NCBI GenBank assembly: GCA_031551755.1
Contig: JAVBNE010000014.1
Span: 1 to 64,000, forward strand
Length of the DNA stretch: 64,000 bases
Reading direction: 5' to 3'
From: JAVBMU01 sp031551755
GTDB lineage: Bacteria; Actinomycetota; Actinomycetes; Actinomycetales; Cellulomonadaceae
In this document: positions 39,092-47,734 of the stretch, piece by piece
How the letters are laid out: the number at the start of each line of letters is the position of its first letter
How positions within the stretch are numbered: position 1 is the first letter of the stretch
Position numbers and translations under genes: made by a program
Notes under the pieces: model-generated
Database searches by the model: none
What the model was told of the DNA's origin: nothing
Seen by the model: the letters and a program-made list of their open reading frames with translations, nothing else

Positions 39092-39949
39092 GTGCACGAA
39101 CCCCAGCAATCCCCTCTGGACTCCGGTCCACTCGCCGAGCGGCGGGACCCTGCCCCGCTATCCGCCGGGGACCCGACCGCCGAATGGGCGTCCTATCGGC
39201 CCACGCCCCTGCTCGACGCCGCCCTCGACAAAGCAGTCACAATCCCTTCCGCGGCGATCCGTGCCCATGTCGACGGCTTGCGCCGTCGCAATCCCGGGGC
39301 GTCGCCGGAGCAGCTGATCCGGTTGCTCGAGAAGGAGTACCTGCTGGTCGTCCAGACCGCCGGCGGTGCGGTGGGCGCCGCGGCCGCGTTCCCGGCAGTC
39401 GGCACCGGAGTCGGTATCGCGCTGACCTCGGGGGATATCGCCACCTTCTTCGCCTCATCTGCAGCCTTCGCCCTCGCCGTCGCTGACGTTCACGGAATCG
39501 AGGTGCACGACGCCGCCCGACGCCGCGCCCTGCTCCTCGCGACCGTGCTCGGCGAGAAGGGTGCACGCGACGTGGAGCGGGCCGTCGGCGGCTCGACCAC
39601 AGCGTGGGGCAAAGTGATGTTGACCCACATGCCCTCGGGCACCTTGTCCAAGGTGAACAAGACGCTGGCCAATCGGTTCCTGCGCACCCAGCTCGCGAAG
39701 CAAGGGGGACTCGCGATCGGCAGGCTCGTGCCGTTCGGCGTCGGAGCCGTGGTGGGGGTTGCCGGGGCCCGGGCACTGGGGCACGGCGTCGTCGCCCAGT
39801 CGCGCAACGCCTTCGGCCCGCCGCCGCAAGTGTTCCGCCGGATCATCGAGGTCGTGGAGTCGGCGTCACCGACCGCCGAGCCCACCTTGCTCCCCGCTCC
39901 CGTACCCGCCAAGCGACGGTTGATCCGTCGCCGGGGAGCCACCGACTAG
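39092..39949 (+). CDS. Hypothetical protein with hydrophobic glycine-alanine segments
   Basis: A 285-residue protein I do not recognise. It has a charged N-terminus, a helix AAIRAHVDGLRRRNPGASPE followed by QLIRLLEKEYLLVVQTAGGA, two or three Gly/Ala-rich hydrophobic segments (about 90-130 and 210-235) and a basic C-terminal tail (KRRLIRRRGATD). The overall look is of a small membrane-associated protein of the EcsC-like kind, but the match is weak. The GTG at 39092 is one base after the OsmC gene stop. A tandem-repeat hairpin follows. Confidence 0.65.
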   Translation: MHEPQQSPLDSGPLAERRDPAPLSAGDPTAEWASYRPTPLLDAALDKAVTIPSAAIRAHVDGLRRRNPGASPEQLIRLLEKEYLLVVQTAGGAVGAAAAFPAVGTGVGIALTSGDIATFFASSAAFALAVADVHGIEVHDAARRRALLLATVLGEKGARDVERAVGGSTTAWGKVMLTHMPSGTLSKVNKTLANRFLRTQLAKQGGLAIGRLVPFGVGAVVGVAGARALGHGVVAQSRNAFGPPPQVFRRIIEVVESASPTAEPTLLPAPVPAKRRLIRRRGATD

Positions 39950-39973
39950 GTCACGGGCACGCACAGCACATCC

Positions 39974-40032
39974 CGGTTCGTGCCGAGTGCTGCGGTTCGT
40001 GCCGAGTGCTGCGGTTCTAACCGCAGCACTCG
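39974..40032. terminator. Tandem-repeat hairpin between convergent genes
   Basis: A 19-base unit (CGGTTCGTGCCGAGTGCTG) is repeated at 39974-39992 and 39993-40011. The second copy pairs onward: CGAGTGCTGCGGTT (40003-40016) with 40019-40032, a perfect 14-bp stem with a very tight two-base loop. It lies between convergent genes and can stop transcription from both sides. Confidence 0.75.
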
Positions 40033-40062
40033 ACTGAAAGTGCAGCACTCGACAGCGGTGGC

Positions 40063-40905
40063 CTACTCGGCCGGGTTTGCGCCGGGCGCATCAGCGGCGT
40101 AATCCCGGACCGCTGACGGGACCGCAACGTTCGCCTCGGCATCGTCCGTTCCGGCGAGAACCAAGTACAGGTCCCGCCGGGCACGGGTCAAGATCGCCGC
40201 TGCCTGGTCGATCTGGGCATCCGAACCGGTCCGGACGACCTCGCGAAGGGCGCTGCCCACCGACTCCAGCGAGCTGCGCAGCTCCCGGTGCCGGCCATGT
40301 CCGCGACCTGCGGCGTCCTGCCACGGGTTACCGATCTCGTCGGCGTGCTCCGTGAGGTAAGTGCGTCCCGCCTCGGTCAGGCTCGCCATTCGGCGGCCCC
40401 CCGATTCCTCGATCTCGACGAGACCTTCGTCGGCGAGGAGGTTGAGCGCAGGGTAGACCGCACCTGGGCTGGGCTGCCAGATGCCACCGCTGCGTTCGGC
40501 GATCTGCTGGATGAGCTGGTAGCCGTGCATCGGCTGGTCGACCAGCAGGAGCAGGATGGCGGCGCGGACATCGCCGCGTCCCGCCCGGCCACCGCGGCGT
40601 CCACGGCCGCGGTGTCCGCCCGGGCCGAAACCCGGACCACCGGGACCGCCACGGTCGAAACCGGGACCACGGTCGAAACCAGAACCGCCGCGGCCGGCAC
40701 CACGGCCTCCACCGCGACCCCGTCGTGCGGGACCGTCGCCGCGCATCCAGTTCTCGTCGGCCGGAACCGACGGGAACTCGTCCCGCCGACGGCCGGTCGC
40801 GCCCGGGCTGAAAGCGGCACCGTCCGGGCCGAAGCGGTGACCACCACGGCCACGGCCGCGCGGACGTCGATCGAATCGTGTCTCATCTGCATAGGGGTGA
40901 GTCAT
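40063..40905 (-). CDS. PadR family regulator with Gly/Arg-rich N-terminus
   Basis: A 280-residue regulator. The first ~110 residues are an Arg/Gly-rich low-complexity stretch (RPRGRGRGGHRFG; RRGRGGGRGAGRGG; FDRGPGFDRGGPGG). The PadR winged helix follows: GDVRAAILLLLVDQPMHGYQ, LIQQIAERSGGIWQPSPGAV and YPALNLLADEGLVEIEESGG. A C-terminal helical domain (SSLESVGSALREVV) completes it. ATG at 40905 has AGGAGA seven bases upstream; upstream frame extension is rejected because it crosses the operator. It probably represses itself through the palindrome at 40966-40997. Confidence 0.9.
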   Translation of the reverse strand: MTHPYADETRFDRRPRGRGRGGHRFGPDGAAFSPGATGRRRDEFPSVPADENWMRGDGPARRGRGGGRGAGRGGSGFDRGPGFDRGGPGGPGFGPGGHRGRGRRGGRAGRGDVRAAILLLLVDQPMHGYQLIQQIAERSGGIWQPSPGAVYPALNLLADEGLVEIEESGGRRMASLTEAGRTYLTEHADEIGNPWQDAAGRGHGRHRELRSSLESVGSALREVVRTGSDAQIDQAAAILTRARRDLYLVLAGTDDAEANVAVPSAVRDYAADAPGANPAE

Positions 40906-40965
40906 GAGGTATCTCCTGAGGTAGGTGGGTCGCCGGCCGGGCGCGGGATGCGTCTCCGTCGTCGG

Positions 40966-40997
40966 CGATACGTTAACGATAGATCGTTGACGTATCG
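40966..40997 (-). promoter_or_regulatory. PadR operator-like palindrome
   Basis: CGATACGTTAACGA (40966-40979) pairs with 40984-40997 with a single mismatch and four-base spacer. It lies 61 bases upstream of the PadR start and between it and the divergent DDAH gene, so it can act on both. Confidence 0.7.
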
Positions 40998-41084
40998 CTG
41001 TCAATCCAAGTGTTGCTGTGAGCTGCCTCACGTGCCAGCGTGGGCGAGCGACGTAGGCTGACCGGCAACCCAGGGAGGTCGCAG

Positions 41085-42020
41085 ATGACCGCAGGTGAAC
41101 CACGGCACTACCTCATGTGCCGCCCGACCTACTTCACGGTCGACTACGAGATCAATCCGTGGATGGACCGCTCCCAACCAGTCGACACCCGCCGCGCGAT
41201 CAACCAGTGGGAACACCTACGCGACACCTTTCGCGACCTCGGCCACACCGCCGACGTCATCGACGCGCTCCCGGACCTACCGGACATGGTCTTCGCCGCC
41301 AACGGGGCCGCGGTGATCGACGGCCTGGTCTACGCGGCCCGGTTCCGCCATCCTGAGCGCGCCGGTGAGGCCCCCGCCTATCTCCGCTGGCTCGCGGCTC
41401 ACGGCTACCGCACGGCGCCCGCGACCCACATCAACGAAGGTCAGGGGGATTTCCTCGATACAGGGAGCACGATCGTCGCCGGGTACGGCTTCCGGACCGA
41501 GCATGCCGCCCATACCGAGGCCGGTGCCCTCTGGGGGCGACCCGTACTGAGTCTCGAACTCGTCGACCCCCGCTTCTACCACCTGGACACCGCGCTGACA
41601 GTGCTGGCGCCCGCCGACCCCGCCAACGGCCGCAACGCCGACCTGGCCTACTACCCTGCCGCGTTCTCCGATGTCGCCCAGCGCCTGCTGGCCCACGCCT
41701 TCCCGGACGCGATCCGGGCGACTCCCGCCGACGCCGGAGTGCTCGGGCTCAATGCGGTCAGTGACGGCCGCCACGTAGTCCTGTCGCCCCAGGCCACCCG
41801 GTTGGCCGACGCCCTCCGCGAACGGGGCTACGAGCCGGTCCCGGTGGACACCTCCGAACTACTCCGAGGCGGCGGCGGCGCCAAATGCTGCACCCTCGAC
41901 CTCGGTAAAATTCTGGTTAATCCTCCCCGCACCGCCCGCTGGTCGGTAGAGTCCGAAGGTGACTCTCGCCGCAAGCGCCGACGGCGCCGACCAACAGCTC
42001 GATCTCGCCCAGTGCCGTGA
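41085..42020 (+). CDS. Dimethylargininase/arginine deiminase-like amidinotransferase-fold enzyme
   Basis: A 311-residue pentein-fold hydrolase. Features: HYLMCRPTYFTVDYEINPWM, PDLPDMVFAANGAAVI, EGQGDFLDTGSTIVAGYGFR (Glu/Asp of the active site), SPQATRLADALRERGYEPVP and the catalytic Cys region GGAKCCTLDLGK. It likely removes the guanidino side chain of arginine, ornithine-like or methylarginine compounds. The frame continues 62 bases into the next gene, ending in an Arg-rich tail. AGGGAGG precedes the ATG at 41085. Confidence 0.85.
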   Translation: MTAGEPRHYLMCRPTYFTVDYEINPWMDRSQPVDTRRAINQWEHLRDTFRDLGHTADVIDALPDLPDMVFAANGAAVIDGLVYAARFRHPERAGEAPAYLRWLAAHGYRTAPATHINEGQGDFLDTGSTIVAGYGFRTEHAAHTEAGALWGRPVLSLELVDPRFYHLDTALTVLAPADPANGRNADLAYYPAAFSDVAQRLLAHAFPDAIRATPADAGVLGLNAVSDGRHVVLSPQATRLADALRERGYEPVPVDTSELLRGGGGAKCCTLDLGKILVNPPRTARWSVESEGDSRRKRRRRRPTARSRPVP

Positions 42021-43236
42021 GGCCTACGCCAGCTTGAAGTCCCTCGGACTAAAGCTCGACCTCACCCGCGGCAAACCCTCGGCGGAACAGTTGGATCTGT
42101 CGAACGACCTGCTGTCCTTGCCCGGCGCGAACTTCACCGACGACACCGGCACGGATACCCGTAACTACGGCGGCCTCGACGGCCTGCCAGCGCTGCGGCG
42201 GATCTTCTCCGACCTCCTGGGCATCCCCGTCGACCAGCTCTTGGCGGCTGGCAACGCCAGTCTCACGCTGATGCACGACACCCTCACCTACGCCCTGCTC
42301 TTCGGATTTCCCGGGTCACCTCGACCGTGGGGCAAGGAGGACCGAATCCGGTTCATCTGCCCGGTGCCGGGTTACGACCGGCATTTCAGCATCTGCGAGG
42401 CGCTGGGGATCGAGATGATCAACGTGCCCATGACGCCGGCCGGGCCGGATGTGCACGCCATCGCGCGGCTGGTCGCGGACGACCCGACGATCAAGGGAAT
42501 GTGGCTCGTCCCCACCTACTCCAACCCGACCGGCGCCACGATCGGCGTCCCGGACACCGAGCGACTGGTGTCGATGCCAACCGCCGCACCTGACTTTCGG
42601 ATCATGTGGGACAACGCCTATGCCCTGCACCACCTGACCGACCACGAGACCGAGCCGATCGACGTCCTGGGTCTGGCCGCCGCGGCAGGCAACGCCGACC
42701 GGGTGATCACCTTCGCCTCCACGTCCAAGATCACCTTCGCCGGCGCCGGGGTGTCCTTCTTCGGCAGTTCACCGGCGAACGTCGAGTGGTACAAGAAAGG
42801 GCTGTTCACCCAGTCCATCGGCCCGGACAAGATCAACCACCTGCGGCACGTGCAGTTCTTCGGCGATGCCGACGGCGTGCGGGCGTTGATGCGGCGGCAC
42901 CGCGACATCATCGCGCCGAAATTCGACGCCGTGATCGAGGTACTCAGCGCCCGACTCGGCGGATTGGGGGTGGCCACCTGGACCGAGCCTCTGGGCGGTT
43001 ACTTCATCAGCCTCGACGTCATCCCGGGCACAGCCTCTCGGGTCGTCGAACTCGCCAAGGAGGCGGGCATCGCGCTGACCCCGGCGGGGGCCTCTTTCCC
43101 GTACGGCAAGGACCCGCAGAACACCAACATCCGGTTAGCGCCGACACTGCCGCCACTGGCCGACGTGGTGGTCGCGATGGACGGTGTCGCCACCTGCGTG
43201 CTCCTGGCCGCCGCGGAGGCAGCCGCTACGAGCTGA
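41959..43236 (+). CDS. PLP-dependent aminotransferase, aspartate aminotransferase Ic type
   Basis: A 425-residue class I aminotransferase of the large Asp-aminotransferase group (PF12897). Signatures: LDLTRGKPSAEQLDLSNDLL, TRNYGGLDGLPALRRIFSDL, FICPVPGYDRHFSICEALGI, PTYSNPTGATI, and the PLP lysine in FASTSKITFAGAGVSFF. It swaps amino groups between aspartate/alanine-type amino acids and keto acids. The GTG at 41959 overlaps the dimethylargininase gene by 62 bases, so both are in one operon and may act in arginine-derived amino nitrogen use. Confidence 0.92.
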   Translation: MTLAASADGADQQLDLAQCREAYASLKSLGLKLDLTRGKPSAEQLDLSNDLLSLPGANFTDDTGTDTRNYGGLDGLPALRRIFSDLLGIPVDQLLAAGNASLTLMHDTLTYALLFGFPGSPRPWGKEDRIRFICPVPGYDRHFSICEALGIEMINVPMTPAGPDVHAIARLVADDPTIKGMWLVPTYSNPTGATIGVPDTERLVSMPTAAPDFRIMWDNAYALHHLTDHETEPIDVLGLAAAAGNADRVITFASTSKITFAGAGVSFFGSSPANVEWYKKGLFTQSIGPDKINHLRHVQFFGDADGVRALMRRHRDIIAPKFDAVIEVLSARLGGLGVATWTEPLGGYFISLDVIPGTASRVVELAKEAGIALTPAGASFPYGKDPQNTNIRLAPTLPPLADVVVAMDGVATCVLLAAAEAAATS

Positions 43237-43441
43237 CCCAACAGCCCCAGGGGCACAACCGACCACTGGGCACATCGACCCAGGCCCGCAGCCCAGCCGC
43301 CACTCGACCTCCTCGGCACCCAAAGCTGAGTGGTGGCTGTTGCACACCCGGCGCAGGATGGAAGACTCATACGGTCGCCACTCGGATCACCGGTCGGCGC
43401 CGGCCACGACCTAGCGCAATCCACGATCGGAAGCCATCGTC

Positions 43442-44434
43442 ATGCCCTCCCAGATCGCCATAGAGGCCACCGGACTCGTCAAACACTTCGCCACCCGCAA
43501 ATCCGTCACGAAGGCTGTCGATGGCATCGACCTCGCGGTCACCGAAGGGACGGTCTACGGCGTACTGGGACCCAACGGTGCGGGTAAGACCACTGCCGTG
43601 CGGATGCTCGCGACCCTGTTGCGTCCCGATGCCGGGACGGCCCGGGTCCTCGGCCACGATGTCGTACGCGATGCCGACAAGGTGCGGGCGGCGGTGGGAC
43701 TCACGGGCCAGTACGCCTCGGTCGACGAGGACCTGACCGGCACGGAGAACCTGCTGATGCTGGCCAGGCTCTTCGGCTTCAGCGGCGTCGGGGCCAGGCG
43801 CCGGGTCTCCGGCCTGCTGGAGGCCTTCGGCCTAGGAGACGCGGGCGGCCGCCAGGTCAAGACGTACTCCGGCGGCATGCGGCGGCGCATCGACCTCGCC
43901 GCCAGCCTGGTGATGAGCCCACGCGTGCTCTTCCTCGACGAACCCACCACCGGCCTCGACCCCCGCAGCCGCAACCAGGTGTGGGACATCGTCCGGGTAC
44001 TCGTCGCCGACGGCGCCACCGTGCTGCTGACCACCCAGTACCTGGAGGAGGCCGATCAGCTCGCGGACCGGATCGCGGTGATCGACCACGGCAAGGTGAT
44101 CGCCGAGGGGACGGCCACGGACCTCAAACGGTCCATCGGCGAAGGGGCGGTCTCGATCCGGCTGGCCGACCCCGGCCAGCGGGCCGCCGCCGCGCGGATC
44201 ATCGAGGACATTCTGCGCACCACGGTGGCTCTCGAAGCCGATCCCTCCGCACTCTCCGCCCGAGTACCCGACGACGGCGCCACCGACGTCGCACGTCTGC
44301 TGCCCGCACTGACCGATGCCGGCATCGCCGTCCCCGAGTTCGCGCTCGGGCAGCCGAGCCTCGACGAGGTCTTCCTCGCCCTCACCGGCGAATCCGCCGA
44401 CAGTAGTGAGCTGACCGACGAGGAGGTGGCGTGA
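43442..44434 (+). CDS. ABC transporter ATP-binding protein, DrrA type
   Basis: A 330-residue ATPase of the daunorubicin-resistance group. Walker A GPNGAGKTTAVRML, Q-loop GLTGQYASVDEDLTG, signature KTYSGGMRRRIDLAASLVMS, Walker B LFLDEPTTGLDPRSRNQVWD and the switch TQYLEEADQLADR are all intact; the C-terminal ~80 residues are the DrrA regulatory extension ending QPSLDEVFLALTG. With the permease it exports a drug or lipid-like compound. Stop overlaps the permease start. The 205 bases upstream hold no gene. Confidence 0.95.
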   Translation: MPSQIAIEATGLVKHFATRKSVTKAVDGIDLAVTEGTVYGVLGPNGAGKTTAVRMLATLLRPDAGTARVLGHDVVRDADKVRAAVGLTGQYASVDEDLTGTENLLMLARLFGFSGVGARRRVSGLLEAFGLGDAGGRQVKTYSGGMRRRIDLAASLVMSPRVLFLDEPTTGLDPRSRNQVWDIVRVLVADGATVLLTTQYLEEADQLADRIAVIDHGKVIAEGTATDLKRSIGEGAVSIRLADPGQRAAAARIIEDILRTTVALEADPSALSARVPDDGATDVARLLPALTDAGIAVPEFALGQPSLDEVFLALTGESADSSELTDEEVA

Positions 44435-45279
44435 TGGCCACGGAAAGCGCGATCGACGTTCAGACCACCCCGGAGGCCGCGGCGTTGCGCGCTGCGATCT
44501 CCCTCGATGAGCGCCCCGCGCGACCGTCCATCGTGGCGACCACGCTGACGTTCACGTGGCGGGCACTGCTCAAGATCAAACATGTGCCAGAGCAGCTCTT
44601 CGATGTCACCCTGACACCGGTCATCTTCACCCTGATGTTCACCTACCTCTTCGGTGGCGCGCTTGCCGGGGACGTCAAGACCTATCTGCAGTACCTGCTA
44701 CCCGGCATCCTCGTGCAGACCGTTCTGTTCACCACCGTTTACACCGGCTACACGATGAACACCGACATCACCAAGGGTGTCTTCGACCGGTTCCGTTCCC
44801 TGCCGATCTGGCGACCCGCACCGATCGTCGGGGCGCTCCTCGGCGACACCGTCCGGTACACGGTGGCGTCGATCGTCACCCTGGGGCTGGGCCTCGCATT
44901 GGGATTCCGGCCACCGGGCGGTGCCGTCGGCGTGCTGCTCGGGGTGCTGCTGCTGTTGATCTTCGCCTTCTCGCTGAGCTGGATCTTCACGATCCTCGGG
45001 CTGGTTCTCCGGTCACCCAACGCGGTGATGGGCACGGCCATGATGGTGCTGATGCCGCTGACTTTCGCGTCGAACATCTTCGTCGAACCGGACACGATGC
45101 CGGTCGTCCTGCAAAGGTTCGTGGACGTGAACCCGGTGACACACCTGACAACTTCGGTACGGGGACTGATGGCCGGTGATGTCGAGGTGAGTCAGATCGG
45201 CTGGGTGCTGCTGGCCTCCGTGCTGCTCACCGCAGTCTTCGCCCCCATCACCATGCGGCTCTACCGCAACCGGAGCTGA
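44434..45279 (+). CDS. ABC-2 type permease, DrrB type
   Basis: A 281-residue membrane subunit with six transmembrane helices and the ABC2_membrane signature (QYLLPGILVQTVLFTTVYTG, YTMNTDITKGVFDRFRSLPI, and LIFAFSLSWIFTILGLVLRS). The start ATG 44434 follows AGGAGG at seven bases; GTG 44431 is adjacent. It pairs with the ATPase upstream as a heteromeric exporter. Confidence 0.93.
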   Translation: MATESAIDVQTTPEAAALRAAISLDERPARPSIVATTLTFTWRALLKIKHVPEQLFDVTLTPVIFTLMFTYLFGGALAGDVKTYLQYLLPGILVQTVLFTTVYTGYTMNTDITKGVFDRFRSLPIWRPAPIVGALLGDTVRYTVASIVTLGLGLALGFRPPGGAVGVLLGVLLLLIFAFSLSWIFTILGLVLRSPNAVMGTAMMVLMPLTFASNIFVEPDTMPVVLQRFVDVNPVTHLTTSVRGLMAGDVEVSQIGWVLLASVLLTAVFAPITMRLYRNRS

Positions 45280-45313
45280 CCACGGAACGCTTGGCGGGCC
45301 TCTGACCGGAGCG

Positions 45314-45319
45314 TAGCTT
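45314..45319 (+). promoter_or_regulatory. -10 element TAGCTT (leaderless) of ndh
   Basis: TAGCTT, six bases, then ATG at 45326. Confidence 0.5.
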
Positions 45320-45325
45320 CGGTTG

Positions 45326-46609
45326 ATGGGATTACCTCGTGTCGTCATCATCGGCTCCGGGTTCGGTGGGCTTTTCGCGGCGAAGGAACTCGCGGACCAG
45401 CCCGTGCGGGTCACCCTGATCAGCGCGACGAACCACCACCTGTTTCAACCGCTGCTGTACCAGGTCGCTACCGGGGTCCTCTCCACGGGTGACGTCTCCC
45501 CCGCCACTCGGGAGATCCTGAAACACCAGCGCAACGCACGGGTACTCCTCGGCTCGGTGACCGACATCGACCCCGTGCACAGGGTCGTGACCTCGCGCAC
45601 GGCGGTGGGCGAGCGGCAAACGTCGTACGACAGCCTGATCGTCGCCGCCGGCTCCGGTCCGTCCTACTTCGGCCACGACGAGTTCGCCGAACACGCCCCC
45701 GGGATGAAGAGCCTCGACGACGCCCTCGGGATCCGCACGCGAGTCTTCGGCGCCTTCGAGCTGGCTGAGGCCGCAGGATCACAAGCCCTGGAAAGCGGCC
45801 TGCTGACATTCGTCGTCGTGGGTGCGGGTGCCACCGGGGTGGAACTCGCGGGGCAGATCGCCGAGCTGGCGCATCGCTCCCTGCCGGGCGAGTTCCGGCA
45901 CATCGATCCGGCGCACGCGCGCATCGTCGTCATCGACCCGGTGTCACAAGTGTTGCCCGGGTACAGCGAGCTCCTGTCGCGGGCAGCCGCCGCGCGACTG
46001 ACCAGGAACGGTGTGGAGCTCTGGCTCGGGCAAAAGGTCGTCGGCGTCGACGAACGCGGGGTGGATGTGGAGGACAAGGCCGGCAAGCGCACACGGCTCG
46101 AGGCGTACTGCAAGATCTGGGCCGCGGGAGTCAGCGCCGCACCGTTGGCCCATCGGATCGCCGAGCGAACGGGTGCCCCGACTGATCGCTCGGGCCGCAT
46201 CCTGGTCCAGGAGGACTGCACTGTGCCCGGCTATCCGGACGTCTTCGTGGTGGGCGACCTCATGTCGCTCGGCGGCTTCCCGGGGGTCGCGCAGCTCGCG
46301 ATGCAGAGCGGCACCTATGCGGCTCGCGCCATCAGCCGGAGAATGAGCGGTCAACCACCCCAAGGCCCGTTCACCTACCAGGACAAGGGGTCGATGGCCA
46401 CGGTGGCGCGGTTCCACGCCGTGGCGAAGATCGGCCGATTCGAAAGCGCGGGCTTCTTCGCCTGGCTGCTGTGGCTCGGCATCCACCTGCTCTACATGGT
46501 GGGCTTCAAGAACCGCCTGTCCACGCTGATGCGGTGGATCATCAGCTTCGTGGGCCGGGGACGCTCCGAGGAGGCCATGCTCACTCAGCGCGGTCGCCCA
46601 AGCCCATGA
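45326..46609 (+). CDS. ndh: Type II NADH:quinone dehydrogenase (NDH-2)
   Basis: A 427-residue peripheral flavoprotein passing electrons from NADH to menaquinone without pumping protons. FAD site RVVIIGSGFGGLFAAKEL, quinone-site NHHLFQPLLYQVATGVLSTG, NADH site FVVVGAGATGVELAGQIAEL, and second FAD contact FVVGDLMSLGGFPGVAQLAM are all present; the C-terminus has an amphipathic membrane helix (FFAWLLWLGIHLLYMVGFKN). Leaderless start at 45326 is supported by TAGCTT six bases upstream. Confidence 0.95.
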   Translation: MGLPRVVIIGSGFGGLFAAKELADQPVRVTLISATNHHLFQPLLYQVATGVLSTGDVSPATREILKHQRNARVLLGSVTDIDPVHRVVTSRTAVGERQTSYDSLIVAAGSGPSYFGHDEFAEHAPGMKSLDDALGIRTRVFGAFELAEAAGSQALESGLLTFVVVGAGATGVELAGQIAELAHRSLPGEFRHIDPAHARIVVIDPVSQVLPGYSELLSRAAAARLTRNGVELWLGQKVVGVDERGVDVEDKAGKRTRLEAYCKIWAAGVSAAPLAHRIAERTGAPTDRSGRILVQEDCTVPGYPDVFVVGDLMSLGGFPGVAQLAMQSGTYAARAISRRMSGQPPQGPFTYQDKGSMATVARFHAVAKIGRFESAGFFAWLLWLGIHLLYMVGFKNRLSTLMRWIISFVGRGRSEEAMLTQRGRPSP

Positions 46610-46659
46610 CCCGGTAGCTGTCTCGCCCGCTGCCGCCTTCCCGGACACTCCACGCAGGC

Positions 46660-47595
46660 TCAGCCACCTGTCGCGATTCCTTCGTCGTCGCCGCGTTTGG
46701 TGATCACCATCACCGGGCAGTCCGCATGATGGAGGACCGCCTGGCTCGTCGAGCCGAGCAGGAGTCCGCGGAACCCCCCACGGCCACGAGAACCCACCAC
46801 GATCAGGTCGCTGGCCTGCGAAAACTCGGTCAAGAGTTCCGCACCAGTGCCGTCGAGCACGATCCGGCGAATCGACACACCGGGGTTCTCGGCCTCGTGG
46901 CGACTGACGATCACATTGAGTCCGGCACCGACATCGGCGAGCACCTGCTCCTGGTCGATCGGCACGGGCGAGCCCGCGAACAGGCCCATGCCCGCCCGGA
47001 TCGGAGCACCCGCCACCGCCACCAGCTCCGCGTCCCAGATCATCGCCTGGCGCACCGCATGCCGCAGGGCCACCTCCGCGGACGCCGACCCATCGACTCC
47101 GACCACGATCCGATGCAACGGCTCGATCGCCGGCATCTTCGCGGCAGGGTCGTCGCCGATGCCGCGATAAGGCACCACCACGGTCGGGCAATGGGCGTGA
47201 GCCGGCAACGCCGACGACACCGTGCCGAGCAACCGCTCGGTGAACCCGCCCCGCCCTCTGGTGCCGACGACGACCATCCCATGGTCCTTCGACATGTCCA
47301 CCAGCACGCCTGCGGCGTCCCCTGTGGCAATCGTGGCGGTCACCTGGACCCCTGCGGCCTCGGCACGCTCTCGCGCCTCTTCCAGGACCGCCCGGGCGCC
47401 CTCCTGGATAGCTGCGTCATCCAAGGCGGCATAGCCACCGTCGAGCGAAGCCGCCGTGAAGGAGGGCAGCGCGTAGGAGCACACGATGTGCAAAGGCACG
47501 CCGGTCCGTACCGCGTACGCGGTCGCCCAGTCGAGGGCGTGCAGCGCCGATGCCGACCCGTCGACTCCCACAAGGACCGTCTGTGTGCGCGTCAT
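46660..47595 (-). CDS. Tandem-domain universal stress protein
   Basis: A 311-residue protein with two UspA domains. Each has the ATP-binding pattern: VLVGVDGSASALHALDWA and later VVVGTRGRGGFTERLLGTVS; then IVVGVDGSASAEVALRHA and VVGSRGRGGFRGLLLGSTSQ. It probably binds ATP and helps survival during growth arrest. ATG at 47595 has GGGGAG upstream. The upstream gap holds the terminator of the nlpC gene. Confidence 0.93.
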   Translation of the reverse strand: MTRTQTVLVGVDGSASALHALDWATAYAVRTGVPLHIVCSYALPSFTAASLDGGYAALDDAAIQEGARAVLEEARERAEAAGVQVTATIATGDAAGVLVDMSKDHGMVVVGTRGRGGFTERLLGTVSSALPAHAHCPTVVVPYRGIGDDPAAKMPAIEPLHRIVVGVDGSASAEVALRHAVRQAMIWDAELVAVAGAPIRAGMGLFAGSPVPIDQEQVLADVGAGLNVIVSRHEAENPGVSIRRIVLDGTGAELLTEFSQASDLIVVGSRGRGGFRGLLLGSTSQAVLHHADCPVMVITKRGDDEGIATGG

Positions 47596-47672
47596 CGCCA
47601 GCTCCCCTTCGGACAGCACCCCGCCGTCATGTGAGCAATCTATCCAATGGTGACGGAAAACACCGTGGAACG

Positions 47673-47718
47673 CCACGAACCCCGTACCGGCGACTGGGCC
47701 GCGATACGGGGTTCGTGG
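47673..47718 (-). terminator. Perfect 14-bp hairpin after the NlpC/P60 gene
   Basis: CCACGAACCCCGTA (47673-47686) pairs exactly with 47705-47718, 17 bases beyond the nlpC stop on the minus strand; the loop is 18 bases. Confidence 0.7.
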
Positions 47719-47734
47719 AATGTCTGGGTGATGC

